From assembly GCA_964473645.1 (NCBI GenBank), contig CAYYPW010000012.1:1-64000 (forward strand): DNA of 64,000 nucleotides. Reading direction: 5' to 3'. Of this stretch, positions 43,972 through 53,260 are shown in pieces; within the stretch, counting starts at the first letter, position 1; every line of letters starts with the position of its first letter. Below the pieces are notes generated by a model. That model did not search any database. It was given only the letters and a program-made list of their open reading frames with translations, and was not told where the DNA came from. The DNA is from HdN1 sp964473645 (GTDB lineage Bacteria; Pseudomonadota; Gammaproteobacteria; Pseudomonadales; Ketobacteraceae). The position numbers and the translations under genes were made by a program.

Positions 43972-44430
43972 TTATTGTGCGGCCAGTGCCGCATTGTTTA
44001 ACAAACGCCATACCTCGGGCTCCAGGGCTTTGAGGCCGGCGGCTCGACCCGCCTCTAGCGCTTGTTGCGGGGTGGCGCCATCGACATAAAAGGCTTTCAT
44101 CGCCAGCAATGCACCGACACGGTTGCCGCTCATGCAATGGATCAACACGGGGTGATGAGCACATTCGTTAACGATATCGCCCAACGCGCGGGCTTTTTCT
44201 TCGGTCAGATCCATTGCGCCTGACACTGGGATGTTGAAATACCCCATACCCAATTGCTGCACGAACGCGGCCTCACCCTGGGTTTCATGTGCACCGCATA
44301 GATTGATGATGGTCTTGATGCCGGCCGCCTGGGCATTTTGCAAATCTTGCGGGCTGGGCATGCCGCTGCTGATCAGATCCGGGGTGGGAGAGCACTGGTT
44401 GGGCAGGCTGAGGGGAGTACCTTTAAACAT
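43972..44430 (-). CDS. DUF442/BLH-type protein-tyrosine-phosphatase-like protein
   Basis: 152 residues. The active loop HCMSGNRVG (about 109) is a cysteine-phosphatase signature C-x5-R, and the N-terminus (LISSGMPSPQDLQNAQAAGIKTIINLC) matches the family that occurs alone or fused to beta-lactamase-like sulfur dioxygenases (BLH). As partner of a TauE/SafE transporter it may act in persulfide or sulfite handling. Ribosome site AGGAATT. First gene of the operon. Confidence 0.87.
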   Translation of the reverse strand: MFKGTPLSLPNQCSPTPDLISSGMPSPQDLQNAQAAGIKTIINLCGAHETQGEAAFVQQLGMGYFNIPVSGAMDLTEEKARALGDIVNECAHHPVLIHCMSGNRVGALLAMKAFYVDGATPQQALEAGRAAGLKALEPEVWRLLNNAALAAQ

Positions 44431-44448
44431 GTAGAGAATTCCTGAGTT

Positions 44449-44486
44449 TTTTTGGGAGCGTTGCTACTTTTTGGGAGCATTGCTAC
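44449..44486. repeat. 19-base tandem duplication
   Basis: TTTTTGGGAGCGTTGCTAC followed directly by TTTTTGGGAGCATTGCTAC, one difference. In the leader of the phosphatase operon, minus-strand orientation; may affect promoter or ribosome spacing. Confidence 0.75.
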
Positions 44487-44569
44487 AAGTGACCAGAGGC
44501 CTACGGCCAAGACGGGTTCACCCGCCTCGGCACAATGGGGTGGCGCAGTCGCGCGCTGTGGGGCAGAAA

Positions 44570-45556
44570 CTATTTGACGGGCAGCAATGCCTGGTAATCC
44601 TGGGGCGGTAAACGCGGGCCAAAATACGTGACGACTTTGGCAGCGGCACGCACGGCGAAATTACCGGCCTCAAGTGGCGTGAATCCATGCGTAACCGCAT
44701 ACAGATACGCCCCGGCAAACATGTCGCCTGCGCCGTTGGTGTCAATCGCTTTTACTGGCGTGGCGGCTATGTGGTGTTGTTGCTCGCCGTCAAACACTAA
44801 TGCGCCGTCTTTGCCCAGCGTTATCACATATTGTTTGGCGAGGCCCCTCAGGGCGCCCGTTGCTGTTTGCAGGTCATCGCAATCGGCCCAGGTCATCGCT
44901 TCCTGTTGGTTGCAGAACAGCAGATCGACACCGCCGCCCACCATCTCTTTCAATCCATCACGAAAGAACTTCACCATGTTGGGATCAGAAAACGTCAGCG
45001 CTGTTTTTACGCCTTGTGCCGCGGCTTTTTCACGCAGAGAAATGGCAGCCTGGCGTCCCGTTTGGGAGGTGACCAGATAGCCTTCGAGATAGGTGTAGTG
45101 CGCCGCTGCGATTGCATCCACATGCAAATCTGCATCGGATACATGCTCTGAAATCCCTAAAAAGGTGTGCATGGTGCGCTCGGCATCGGGGGTGACCATG
45201 ACAATGCACTTGCCGCTGACACCCTCATCGCGTTGGCGATGCAGGTTGGTATCCACGCCCGCCTTTTGCAGGTCGGAGACATAGAAATCGCCGGTATCAT
45301 CGTTGGCGACTTTGCAGGAATAGAACGATTTGCCACCAAAATTGGCGACGGCAATGATCGTGTTGGCCGCTGAACCGCCACTGGCGCGTTTACCTTGGGA
45401 ATCTTTAAGGGCGCTGTAAAGTTTGTGTTGTTGCGCCTGATCCACCAGGGTCATGACCCCTTTGTCGATCCCCATTTGCGCCAGAAACGCATCATCGACG
45501 TGGAACTCCATATCCACCAGGGCGTTACCAATCGCATACACGTGATATTTCTTCAT
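44570..45556 (-). CDS. PfkB-family sugar/adenosine kinase
   Basis: 328 residues from ATG 45556, ribosome site GGAGAT; the frame runs to 46261 but overlaps mrcB on the other strand. PfkB signature 1 is ASGGSAANTIIAVANFGG (about 58) and signature 2 is AIDTNGAGDMFAGAYLY (about 270) with its catalytic Asp. By length and the FCNQQEAMTW segment it resembles the adenosine-kinase-like branch of bacteria. Divergent from mrcB, monocistronic. Confidence 0.9.
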   Translation of the reverse strand: MKKYHVYAIGNALVDMEFHVDDAFLAQMGIDKGVMTLVDQAQQHKLYSALKDSQGKRASGGSAANTIIAVANFGGKSFYSCKVANDDTGDFYVSDLQKAGVDTNLHRQRDEGVSGKCIVMVTPDAERTMHTFLGISEHVSDADLHVDAIAAAHYTYLEGYLVTSQTGRQAAISLREKAAAQGVKTALTFSDPNMVKFFRDGLKEMVGGGVDLLFCNQQEAMTWADCDDLQTATGALRGLAKQYVITLGKDGALVFDGEQQHHIAATPVKAIDTNGAGDMFAGAYLYAVTHGFTPLEAGNFAVRAAAKVVTYFGPRLPPQDYQALLPVK

Positions 45557-45732
45557 CAAGATCTCCATCCGGGGTTGTCGAAGGTGGGTCGTTGACCGGT
45601 TTGGTACAACTACCACTTCATAAAGGGCATTGATTCGTGAAAGCGTCAATGCGAAAGCCATCGATTTTAGGTGATAATACCGCGCCTTAACAGCCATGCC
45701 AGGGACAGCTACTCCCGCAGGAAGTCGTTTAC

Positions 45733-48063
45733 GTGAGTCGTCAAAGCAATAAGCGCCCCGCGCGCAATCCGCAACAACCGCCATCCCGCCGCGCCCGTCG
45801 TCGTAAAAGCGACTGGTTTGCCTACTTATTGCTGGCCCTGGTGCCCGTGATGGTGCTGGGCGGTATCGGTCTGATCTACCTCGATAAGCAGGTGGTGCAA
45901 AAGTTCGAGGGCAAGCGATGGGCGATTCCGGCCAAGGTTTACGCGCGCCCGCTGGAAATGTATGCCGGGCAGAGCCTGAGCAAAGCACAGATCGATTGGG
46001 AGCTGGCGGGCTTGGCGTATCGCCCCATTCGCTCGGGTGAGCCGGGCCCCGGCGAGTTCCGCTGGAAGGGTACGACGCTGCAGATTCATACGCGTGGTTT
46101 TGAATTTTGGGATGGCGTCGAAGCCGCCCAGCTGGCCGAGGTAAAACTGTCAGGCAAGCAGATTGCCGAGGTGGCGCTGTCCGATAACGACACCGGCCTG
46201 ATGCGTCTGGAGCCCAAGCTGATCGGGGGCATTTACCCTGCGCATAATGAAGACCGTGCATTGGTAACCTTGGCGCAAGTGCCCGATCAACTGGTGGCAG
46301 CCCTGATTGCCACTGAAGATCGTGATTTCTACGAACATTTTGGTATGTCGCCGCGAGGCATTCTGCGGGCGATAGTCACCAACGTGCGCGCGGGTGGAAT
46401 GCGCCAAGGTGGCTCGACATTGACGCAACAGCTGGTGAAAAACTTTTACCTCACCAGCGAACGCACGCTTACACGCAAACTTACCGAAGCCGTCATGGCC
46501 GTATTGCTGGAGCGCCATGCCACCAAAGACCAGATTCTCGAAGCCTATTTAAACGAAGTCTATCTTGGCCAGGCGGGTGCAAAAGCCATTCATGGGGTTG
46601 GATTAGCGAGCCTGTTTTATTTTGGTCAGCCCCTGAGTGAACTCAAGCTCGATCAATTGGCCCTGATAGTGGGCGTTATTCGCGGCCCTTCTTACTATGA
46701 CCCGCGCCGTCATCCGCAGCGCGGCACCGATCGTCGCAATCAAGTACTGGCGCTGATGGCCGAGCAGGGCATGATCACCGAAGAAGAATATAAGACTGCC
46801 GCCGCGCGCCCCTTGGGGGTAAGCACCAAACCGCTGTATGAGGATAATCGTTATCCTGCCTTTATGAATCTGGTACAGCGCAACCTCAAACGCGAGTACA
46901 ACGACGAAGACCTGCAATCGGAAGGCCTGCGTATTTTCACCACGCTTGATCCGTGGGTGCAGGAACAGCTTGAAAAAGCATTGGATAAACGACTGGGAGA
47001 AATCCAGAAGGGGTACCCGAAGGCCCCTACACTGGAAGGCGCCGGTGTTGTAACGAGCACGGTGACGGGCGAAGTGGTGGCCCTGCTGGGCGGGCGTGAT
47101 CCCAAGTTTCAAGGATTTAACCGTGCGACAGACATCGTGCGTCCCATCGGCTCGCTGGTGAAGCCGCCGGTGTATCTCACCGCGATTGAAAAAGGCTACA
47201 CGCTGGCACGTCGCATTGACGACATACCGTTCAGCCTGTCGCTGGATAACGGCCAAACCTGGAGCCCAGCCAACTACGACAACAAGAGTCATGGCAGCGT
47301 GACCCTGCTTGAAGCGCTGTCAAACTCCTATAACCTGGCTACCGCCAAACTCGCACTGGATGTCGGCATCGACAACGTGGCTGGCGTCATTCAACGCCTG
47401 GGCGTTGAGAAAAAAGTACCGCGCGTTCCCTCCCTTTCTTTGGGCGTGCTTGAATTGGCACCGCTGGAGGTCGCCGGCATGTACCAAACGATTGCTGCTC
47501 AGGGCTTTAACACTCAACTGCGCGCTATTCGGTCGGTGCTTGATAGCGCCGGGCAACCCTTGCAGCGCTACCAAATGGATGTGGATCAGCGTTTTGACAG
47601 CGCCGATACTTACGTGCTCACCCGTGCCATGCAGCAGACCTTTATCAGTGGCACTGCGCGTGGAGTGGCGGGGCGGTTTCCCGATATCCATCTGGCGGGT
47701 AAGACGGGTACCACCAATGATCAACGCGATAGCTGGTTTGCCGGTTTCTCGGGTAATTTTCTTGGTGTTGTCTGGGTCGGCAACGATGAAAACAAGCCGA
47801 CTCCGCTGACCGGTGCCAGTGGTGCATTGGCCGTTTGGGCCGAAATGTTCTCGCATCTGCCGCTCGAACCCCTGCAACCGGTGCAGCCTGATAACATCCG
47901 CTGGGAGTATTTCAGTGGGACGCTGGACGCACTTTCGGATGCCGAATGTCCGGGTGCTTTGTATTTGCCCGCTAGAATCGATACATTACCCGGCGAACGG
48001 GAGTCGTGCGGCCTGATCGATAAGGCGACCGACTGGTTTGATGAACTGTTTCCTGGCGAATGA
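45733..48063 (+). CDS. mrcB: Penicillin-binding protein 1B
   Basis: 776 residues, GTG start with GGAAG upstream. A short basic cytoplasmic tail and one TM helix (about 27-50) are followed by the UB2H-like domain (about 60-150), the GT51 glycosyltransferase (EDRDFYEHFG at 194, GGSTLTQQLVKN at 226, ...RKLTEAVMAVLLE) and the transpeptidase with RPIGSLVKP (Ser in SxxK, about 472), SNS (about 529) and KTGTT (about 656). It makes and crosslinks glycan strands in the periplasm. The UB2H region is the binding site for a lipoprotein activator; the next gene is such a lipoprotein. Confidence 0.95.
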   Translation: MSRQSNKRPARNPQQPPSRRARRRKSDWFAYLLLALVPVMVLGGIGLIYLDKQVVQKFEGKRWAIPAKVYARPLEMYAGQSLSKAQIDWELAGLAYRPIRSGEPGPGEFRWKGTTLQIHTRGFEFWDGVEAAQLAEVKLSGKQIAEVALSDNDTGLMRLEPKLIGGIYPAHNEDRALVTLAQVPDQLVAALIATEDRDFYEHFGMSPRGILRAIVTNVRAGGMRQGGSTLTQQLVKNFYLTSERTLTRKLTEAVMAVLLERHATKDQILEAYLNEVYLGQAGAKAIHGVGLASLFYFGQPLSELKLDQLALIVGVIRGPSYYDPRRHPQRGTDRRNQVLALMAEQGMITEEEYKTAAARPLGVSTKPLYEDNRYPAFMNLVQRNLKREYNDEDLQSEGLRIFTTLDPWVQEQLEKALDKRLGEIQKGYPKAPTLEGAGVVTSTVTGEVVALLGGRDPKFQGFNRATDIVRPIGSLVKPPVYLTAIEKGYTLARRIDDIPFSLSLDNGQTWSPANYDNKSHGSVTLLEALSNSYNLATAKLALDVGIDNVAGVIQRLGVEKKVPRVPSLSLGVLELAPLEVAGMYQTIAAQGFNTQLRAIRSVLDSAGQPLQRYQMDVDQRFDSADTYVLTRAMQQTFISGTARGVAGRFPDIHLAGKTGTTNDQRDSWFAGFSGNFLGVVWVGNDENKPTPLTGASGALAVWAEMFSHLPLEPLQPVQPDNIRWEYFSGTLDALSDAECPGALYLPARIDTLPGERESCGLIDKATDWFDELFPGE

Positions 48064-48088
48064 TGCGCCTTTGTGAGGATTGAATACC

Positions 48089-48679
48089 ATGGCAGCCCCC
48101 ATCAACAGAGCTTTGTGTCTCAGCGTTGGCTTGATCGTCAGCGGGTGCGCCACCTATACACCGGTAGCGCCGGAGGTTACCCGCGAACCAACGCGGGAAG
48201 TGACCCTGCCACAACCGATTCCACAGACCTCGACCACAATGCCCTCCTATACACCGGAGGTCGAAGTTCCCCGCCCCAAGCCGCAATCCCATTACCTGCC
48301 CACGCCCCCCGCACCGCAACCTCAGCCGGTGCTTGCCACTGCGGTACCCGCAGCCAAGGCGTTATTGGACAAAGCTCGTCTGGCGCGTAAACGGGGCTTG
48401 CTGGCAGAAGCCGACGCCTTGCTGGAACGCGCCATGCGTTTAGCGCCCTCAGAACCCATGTTATACCTGGAAACCGCTGAAGTGCGCCTGGCACAAGGCA
48501 ATTACGCCGCTGCCGCCCAGTTTGCACAGAAATCGCTGTCATTGCTGGGCAGTCGCGACGCTTTCAGCAGCCGCGACCAGCGTGCACAAGCCTGGAATGT
48601 AATTGCCGAAGCCAAAAAAGGGCAGGGCGATGAGCGGGGCGCCGCGCAGGCGCAGCGTGAAATGGAACGCTGGTATTAA
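48089..48679 (+). CDS. TPR lipoprotein, likely PBP1b activator (LpoP-like)
   Basis: 196 residues from ATG 48089 (GAGGA upstream; a TTG 48080 is possible). Lipobox IVSGC (Cys at 20), then 70 residues of Pro/Thr-rich linker, then two to three TPR-like helices from about 92 (KALLDKARLARKRGLLAEAD ... YLETAEVRLAQGNYAAAAQFAQ). Its place 25 bases after mrcB and its linker-TPR design match LpoP of Pseudomonas, the outer-membrane activator of PBP1b. It would reach through the peptidoglycan to the UB2H domain. The assignment rests on synteny and architecture. Confidence 0.85.
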   Translation: MAAPINRALCLSVGLIVSGCATYTPVAPEVTREPTREVTLPQPIPQTSTTMPSYTPEVEVPRPKPQSHYLPTPPAPQPQPVLATAVPAAKALLDKARLARKRGLLAEADALLERAMRLAPSEPMLYLETAEVRLAQGNYAAAAQFAQKSLSLLGSRDAFSSRDQRAQAWNVIAEAKKGQGDERGAAQAQREMERWY

Positions 48680-48717
48680 GGGGCGTGGCGCGGCGGATGT
48701 ACTTAAAGCATTCGATC

Positions 48718-48744
48718 CTTTAAGAGCAATGTATGCTCTTAAAG
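48718..48744. terminator. Bidirectional terminator hairpin
   Basis: CTTTAAGAGCA pairs perfectly with TGCTCTTAAAG around ATGTA, between the convergent lpoP-like and nhaD genes. It is followed by a 15-base direct repeat of TAAAGTAATGCAA (48740-48770). Confidence 0.65.
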
Positions 48745-48756
48745 TAATGCAAGCTT

Positions 48757-50112
48757 CTAAAGTAATGCAAAGTATAGCGCCGAGCCTGCCACATACCCCA
48801 TTAACGCTAACCCCCCAATATTCTTTGCATACCAGAAGAAATTGATCCTCTCCATGCCCATCGCGGCCACACCTGCGGCTGAGCCAATGATCAGACAACT
48901 GCCACCTGTGCCGGCAGCAAACGCCAGGTACTCCCACATAGGAGAATCCGTGGGGTAGGTTTGCAGGTCGTACATGCCCATCGCGGCGGCCACCAACGGT
49001 ACGTTATCAACCACTGCCGAAAGCAAACCGATCAGAAACACAATGGCATTGATATTACCGACCTTGTCATCGAGCATGGCCGCCACGGTTGAAAGAATAC
49101 CGGTCGCTTCGAGTGAGGCGACCGCGATCAGAATACCGAGAAAGAACAGTACGCTGGGTGTGTCGATACGTTTCAACACTTTTAAAATATGCAAGCCGGA
49201 ATCCATCGCCTGATCGCGATCTTCGTGCATCAGTTCGCTGATGATCCAAACGACGGCCAAGCTCAATAGAATCCCCATAAAAGGGGGCAAATGCGTAATG
49301 GTTTTGAACACAGGAACAAATAGCAAGCCTCCCATACCAAAGACAAAAATAATCGCACGCTGGCGTGGGGTTACCACATGACTATCACCATTTGAGTCAG
49401 GCGTGGGGGCATTAATGGTTTTACCTTTCAGCCGATAGGTGAGATAGAACAGTGGGATGGCAAGGCAAATCAATGCGGGTAGAAATACTGACTTGATAAT
49501 ACTCAGTGTTGTGATTTGGCCGCCGATCCAAAGCATGGTGGTGGTGACATCGCCAATCGGTGACCACGCACCCCCGGCGTTAGCAGCGATCACAATGATA
49601 CCGGCAAAAAACCAGCGATCTGCCTGGTCGTTAATCAGTTTGCGTACCAGCGAGATCATGACGATCGTGGTGGTAAGGTTATCGAGAACAGCCGACAGAA
49701 AGAAGGCAATGAAACCGATTGTCCACAACAGCGTGACGGTACTTTTGGAGTGGATACGATTAGTGATGATCTGAAAGCCGCCGTACGAATCCACCAACTC
49801 AACGATGGTCATCGCACCGAGCAGAAAAAACAGAATGCTCGATATTTCCCCCAGAAAATGCAGTAACTGGTGGTGCCCCACCCAGGTTTGCAGCAGTTCC
49901 TCTACCGTCTTGCCTGCATGTTGCTCTTGAAACCAGGCAGGGATACTGCTGACATCGACCAGTGCCTGTGCATTCATAATATAGAGGGTCCAGCAGACGA
50001 CCCCCGTAAGAATGGCGGAGGCTGTTTTATCGATATGAATATTGTGTTCGATGGCAATGGCTAGATAGCCAAGACAGAAAACGACACTAATGGCGATAAG
50101 CGCGACAGACAT
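48757..50112 (-). CDS. nhaD: NhaD-type sodium/proton antiporter
   Basis: 451 residues, about a dozen hydrophobic segments. Conserved blocks of the ion-transporter superfamily member NhaD are recognisable: GEISSILFFLLGAMTIVELVDSYGGF, LSAVLDNLTTTIVMISLVRKL, NAGGAWSPIGDVTTTMLWI and LLSAVVDNVPLVAAAMGMY, with the Asp/Asn/Thr residues of the transport path. NhaD exchanges sodium or lithium for protons and suits a salt-exposed bacterium. Confidence 0.9.
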   Translation of the reverse strand: MSVALIAISVVFCLGYLAIAIEHNIHIDKTASAILTGVVCWTLYIMNAQALVDVSSIPAWFQEQHAGKTVEELLQTWVGHHQLLHFLGEISSILFFLLGAMTIVELVDSYGGFQIITNRIHSKSTVTLLWTIGFIAFFLSAVLDNLTTTIVMISLVRKLINDQADRWFFAGIIVIAANAGGAWSPIGDVTTTMLWIGGQITTLSIIKSVFLPALICLAIPLFYLTYRLKGKTINAPTPDSNGDSHVVTPRQRAIIFVFGMGGLLFVPVFKTITHLPPFMGILLSLAVVWIISELMHEDRDQAMDSGLHILKVLKRIDTPSVLFFLGILIAVASLEATGILSTVAAMLDDKVGNINAIVFLIGLLSAVVDNVPLVAAAMGMYDLQTYPTDSPMWEYLAFAAGTGGSCLIIGSAAGVAAMGMERINFFWYAKNIGGLALMGYVAGSALYFALL

Positions 50113-50237
50113 GAGGTATCCCTGTGGAGGGTGGGCTGGAAAACGTTGCTGCTAAGGCATGGTATGGCGGAGTGTGGATGATTTGAGTATCGATTTCAAT
50201 TTGAACACGCACTCGTGCTGAGTGGTAGGGAGATATT

Positions 50238-50258
50238 GCAGGGGTGTTGCACCCCTGC
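50238..50258. terminator. Terminator-like hairpin
   Basis: GCAGGGGTG and CACCCCTGC pair perfectly around TTG, 27 bases downstream of the sulfate-binding protein gene on the minus strand. TTTT follows on the plus side only. Confidence 0.6.
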
Positions 50259-50284
50259 GGTTTTACTTCCTGTGCTTAGGGGTG

Positions 50285-51298
50285 CTATTGGCGAACGCTG
50301 ATTTGATCGAAAATGGCCCCTTCGTTGAAGTGTTCTTGCTGTGCCTTCTCCCAGTTGCCGAAATAGTCTTCCAGCTTGAACAATTTAATGTTGGGAAAGT
50401 GCTGCGCGCTGGCCGCGAGTACCGCTGGGTCTGAGGGGCGGTAACCGTGTTTAGCGCCCAACGCTTGTGCCTCAGGGGTATAAAGGAATTTCAGATACGC
50501 TTCGGCGGCAGCGCGGGTGCCATGGCGATCGACGACTTTATCTACCACGGTGACCGGGGGTTGCGCGAGAATCGACACCGATGGGTAAACCACCTCGAAT
50601 TTGTCGGCACCGAATTCCTGCAAGGTTAATGCAGCCTCATTCTCCCATGTTAAAAGTACATCGCCCAGGCCACGTTCGGTAAAGGTGGTGGTGGCACCGC
50701 GTGCGCCTGCATCCAGTACGGGCACATTGGCATACAGTTTTTTGACAAACTCCCGCGCCTTGCTGGCGTCGTTATTGTTTTGTTGCAGAGCGTATCCCCA
50801 GGCCGCCAGATAGGTCCAGCGTGCACCGCCTGAGGTTTTAGGGTTGGCAGTAATAGCGCCCACGCCTTCGCGAACCAGATCACCCCAGTCTTTGATTTGC
50901 TTGGGATTGCCCTTGTGCACCACAAATACGATGGTCGAGTTGAAGGGGGTGCTGTTGTTCGGCAGGCGTGATTGCCAATCTGAATGGATCAAACCGTTCT
51001 TGGCGATGGCATCGATATCTTGTGCCAGGGCCAGTGTCACGACATCGGCATCCAGGCCGTCGATAACGGCGCGCGCCTGCTTGCCCGAACCCCCGTGCGA
51101 CTGGCGCAGGGTAAGGGTAGCTTTGTGGTCACGCTGCCATTGGGCGCTGAACTGCTTGTTAATGTCGGCATACAGTTCGCGGGTGGGGTCGTAGGACACA
51201 TTCAACAATTGTTGATCATCAGCCGCCCACGTCAGCGTGCTGCCAAGGATCAGCGCCGAGGCGGTAAAAAAACGGCGAAGCTGGGACAAGAAAGGCAT
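50285..51298 (-). CDS. sbp: Sulfate/thiosulfate-binding periplasmic protein
   Basis: 337 residues from ATG 51298 (CAGGAG upstream); the longer frame is not signal-like. The signal peptide ends TWAAD. The family landmarks are NVSYDPTRELY, LRQSHGGSGKQARAV, NPKTSGGARW (anion-binding Ser/Gly) and DAGARGATTTFTERGLGDVLLTWENEA. It binds sulfate or thiosulfate and delivers it to the CysT-CysW-CysA transporter encoded divergently at 51531. Whether it is Sbp or CysP cannot be decided. Confidence 0.92.
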   Translation of the reverse strand: MPFLSQLRRFFTASALILGSTLTWAADDQQLLNVSYDPTRELYADINKQFSAQWQRDHKATLTLRQSHGGSGKQARAVIDGLDADVVTLALAQDIDAIAKNGLIHSDWQSRLPNNSTPFNSTIVFVVHKGNPKQIKDWGDLVREGVGAITANPKTSGGARWTYLAAWGYALQQNNNDASKAREFVKKLYANVPVLDAGARGATTTFTERGLGDVLLTWENEAALTLQEFGADKFEVVYPSVSILAQPPVTVVDKVVDRHGTRAAAEAYLKFLYTPEAQALGAKHGYRPSDPAVLAASAQHFPNIKLFKLEDYFGNWEKAQQEHFNEGAIFDQISVRQ

Positions 51299-51530
51299 AA
51301 GTACTCCTGAATTCGGTGATAACACGTCGCCATTTTGGCCACGGCTAGACGCAAACAAGGCTATCAACGCTTTCAACCCACTGCATACGAATTAGAAATG
51401 CTTTGCATATAAGGAATAAGCTCATGCCATTTGTAGTTATAAAGTAAGAAAAACAAGTTCGTTAGCGCCTTTGCAATCCCCCTGTAGAGTCGGGGCCAAT
51501 ATTCGGGCTGGCCGACAAAGGTGGTAGTCA
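51299..51530. promoter_or_regulatory. Divergent regulatory region of the sulfate-import genes
   Basis: 230 bases between sbp and cysT. An AT-rich part at 51390-51460 contains ATAAGGAATAAG (51409-51420), reminiscent of half-sites bound by CysB in enterobacteria, close to likely -10 sequences on both strands. A CysB-like gene ends the plus-strand operon, so autogenous sulfur-starvation control is plausible. Confidence 0.45.
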
Positions 51531-52358
51531 ATGCGGCGTAGAGTTTTACCGGGGTTCGGCTTAAGCCTCGGATTTACCATGTTTTATCTCAGTGTGATCG
51601 TATTGATTCCGCTTGGCGGGCTGTTTGCCAAGGCCTTTACACTGGGTTTCGATCAGTTCTGGGCATCGGCAACGGCGCCACGGGTATTGGCTTCGTACGA
51701 GCTGAGTTTCTCGGCGGCGTTGTTTGCCGCGCTGGTGAATGCCGTGTTTGGCTTTTTAGTGGCCTGGGTGTTGGTGCGCTATTCCTTTCCTGGCAAGCGC
51801 ATCGTCGATTCTTTTGTTGATATGCCTTTTGCGCTACCGACTGCAGTTGCCGGTATTTCGCTGTCGGCGATCTACGCACAAAACGGTTGGGTAGGGCAGT
51901 TCTTTGCGCCTTATGGCATCAAGATCGCCTACGCCCCCCCCGGTATTGTCATTGCACTCATATTTATTGGTTTACCGTTTGTGGTGCGCACAGTACAGCC
52001 AGTGCTGGAAGACCTTGATGCAGAGCTTGAGGAGGCCGCCGCCTGCTTGGGGGCTAGCCGTTGGCAAACGTTTCGCCATGTGATTTTTCCGGCCGTATGG
52101 CCGGCGTTATTGACCGGGTTCACCTTGGCGTTTGCGCGTGCAGTGGGCGAATATGGGTCGGTGGTCTTTATTGCCGGCAATATTCCGTTTGTGTCTGAAA
52201 TTACGCCCCTGATCATTATTTCCAAGCTTGAACAATACGATTATGCCGGTGCGACTTCGGTCGGCGCAGTCATGCTGCTCCTGTCGTTCGTGATGTTGCT
52301 GGTGATCAATTTGATGCAGCGCTGGATACAAACGCGCGGCAAAGGAGTAAGAGCATGA
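51531..52358 (+). CDS. cysT: Sulfate ABC transporter permease CysT
   Basis: 275 residues with six hydrophobic segments. The family motif FALPTAVAGISLSAIYAQNGW and the EAA-loop LEEAAACLGASRWQTFRHVIFPAVWPALLTG, which contacts the ATPase, are present. Ribosome site AAAGGTGG. Its stop overlaps the start of cysW by four bases (ATGA). Confidence 0.93.
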   Translation: MRRRVLPGFGLSLGFTMFYLSVIVLIPLGGLFAKAFTLGFDQFWASATAPRVLASYELSFSAALFAALVNAVFGFLVAWVLVRYSFPGKRIVDSFVDMPFALPTAVAGISLSAIYAQNGWVGQFFAPYGIKIAYAPPGIVIALIFIGLPFVVRTVQPVLEDLDAELEEAAACLGASRWQTFRHVIFPAVWPALLTGFTLAFARAVGEYGSVVFIAGNIPFVSEITPLIIISKLEQYDYAGATSVGAVMLLLSFVMLLVINLMQRWIQTRGKGVRA

Positions 52359-53212
52359 GCACCAATCGCAAGACACATTTAGCCACCACCGAGCCGCGGT
52401 GGGTTCGCAATACGCTGCTGACGCTTGCGTTTTCTTATATGGCTTTCTTTCTGTTGATGCCACTATTGTCGGTATTTGTAAATGCTTTATCGAAGGGCCT
52501 TGGGCCCTATCTGGATGCCTGGCAAGACCCCGATGCGATCTCTGCCATTCAATTAACCCTGATCACCACCATTATTGTGGTGCCCTTGAATGTTGTGTTT
52601 GGTATTGCGGCCGCGTGGAGCATTACCAAGTTCGAATTTCGTGGCAAAGGGTTTTTGATCACCTTGATTGATTTACCTTTCTCTGTATCACCGGTAATTT
52701 CGGGATTGATCTATGTGTTGATTTTCGGTTTGCAGGGCTGGTTTGGACATTGGTTGCAAGAAAACGATATCAAAATCATTTTTGCGGTACCGGGTATTGT
52801 GTTAGCGACATTGTTTGTCACCTTTCCATTTGTGGCGCGCGAATTGATTCCTTTGATGGAGGCGCAGGGCACTGACGAAGAGCAAGCTGCTATTGTGCTG
52901 GGAGCCAACGGCTGGCAAACCTTTTTCATGGTAACACTGCCGAACATAAAATGGGGCTTGATACACGGGGTTGTACTGTGTAACGCCCGCGCTATGGGGG
53001 AGTTTGGCGCGGTATCAGTGGTTTCGGGGCATATACGCGGATTGACCAATACAATGCCCTTGCACGTTGAAATTCTCTATAACGAATACAACACAGTGGC
53101 TGCATTTTCGATAGCGTCAATTTTGTCTTTGCTAGGGTTGGTGACACTGGGGCTTAAAACGTTTGCTGAACGCAAGAAATCAGAGTCTACAAATTTGCTC
53201 GGCGCCGAATAG
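52355..53212 (+). CDS. cysW: Sulfate ABC transporter permease CysW
   Basis: 285 residues, six hydrophobic segments. The EAA-loop reads EEQAAIVLGANGWQTFFMVTLPNIKWG, and DLPFSVSPVISGLIYVLIFG is the CysW version of the periplasmic motif. Translationally coupled with cysT. After a gap of about 48 bases comes cysA. Confidence 0.93.
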   Translation: MSTNRKTHLATTEPRWVRNTLLTLAFSYMAFFLLMPLLSVFVNALSKGLGPYLDAWQDPDAISAIQLTLITTIIVVPLNVVFGIAAAWSITKFEFRGKGFLITLIDLPFSVSPVISGLIYVLIFGLQGWFGHWLQENDIKIIFAVPGIVLATLFVTFPFVARELIPLMEAQGTDEEQAAIVLGANGWQTFFMVTLPNIKWGLIHGVVLCNARAMGEFGAVSVVSGHIRGLTNTMPLHVEILYNEYNTVAAFSIASILSLLGLVTLGLKTFAERKKSESTNLLGAE

Positions 53213-53260
53213 AGATTCGGCCTGGCGGGCACGCACGAACAGAAAAATTTCGGAGTGATT

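Noticed and set aside
45557..46261. Extension of the PfkB kinase frame by 235 codons
   Set aside because: It is the antisense shadow of mrcB; the kinase has a good ribosome site and canonical N-terminus at 45556.
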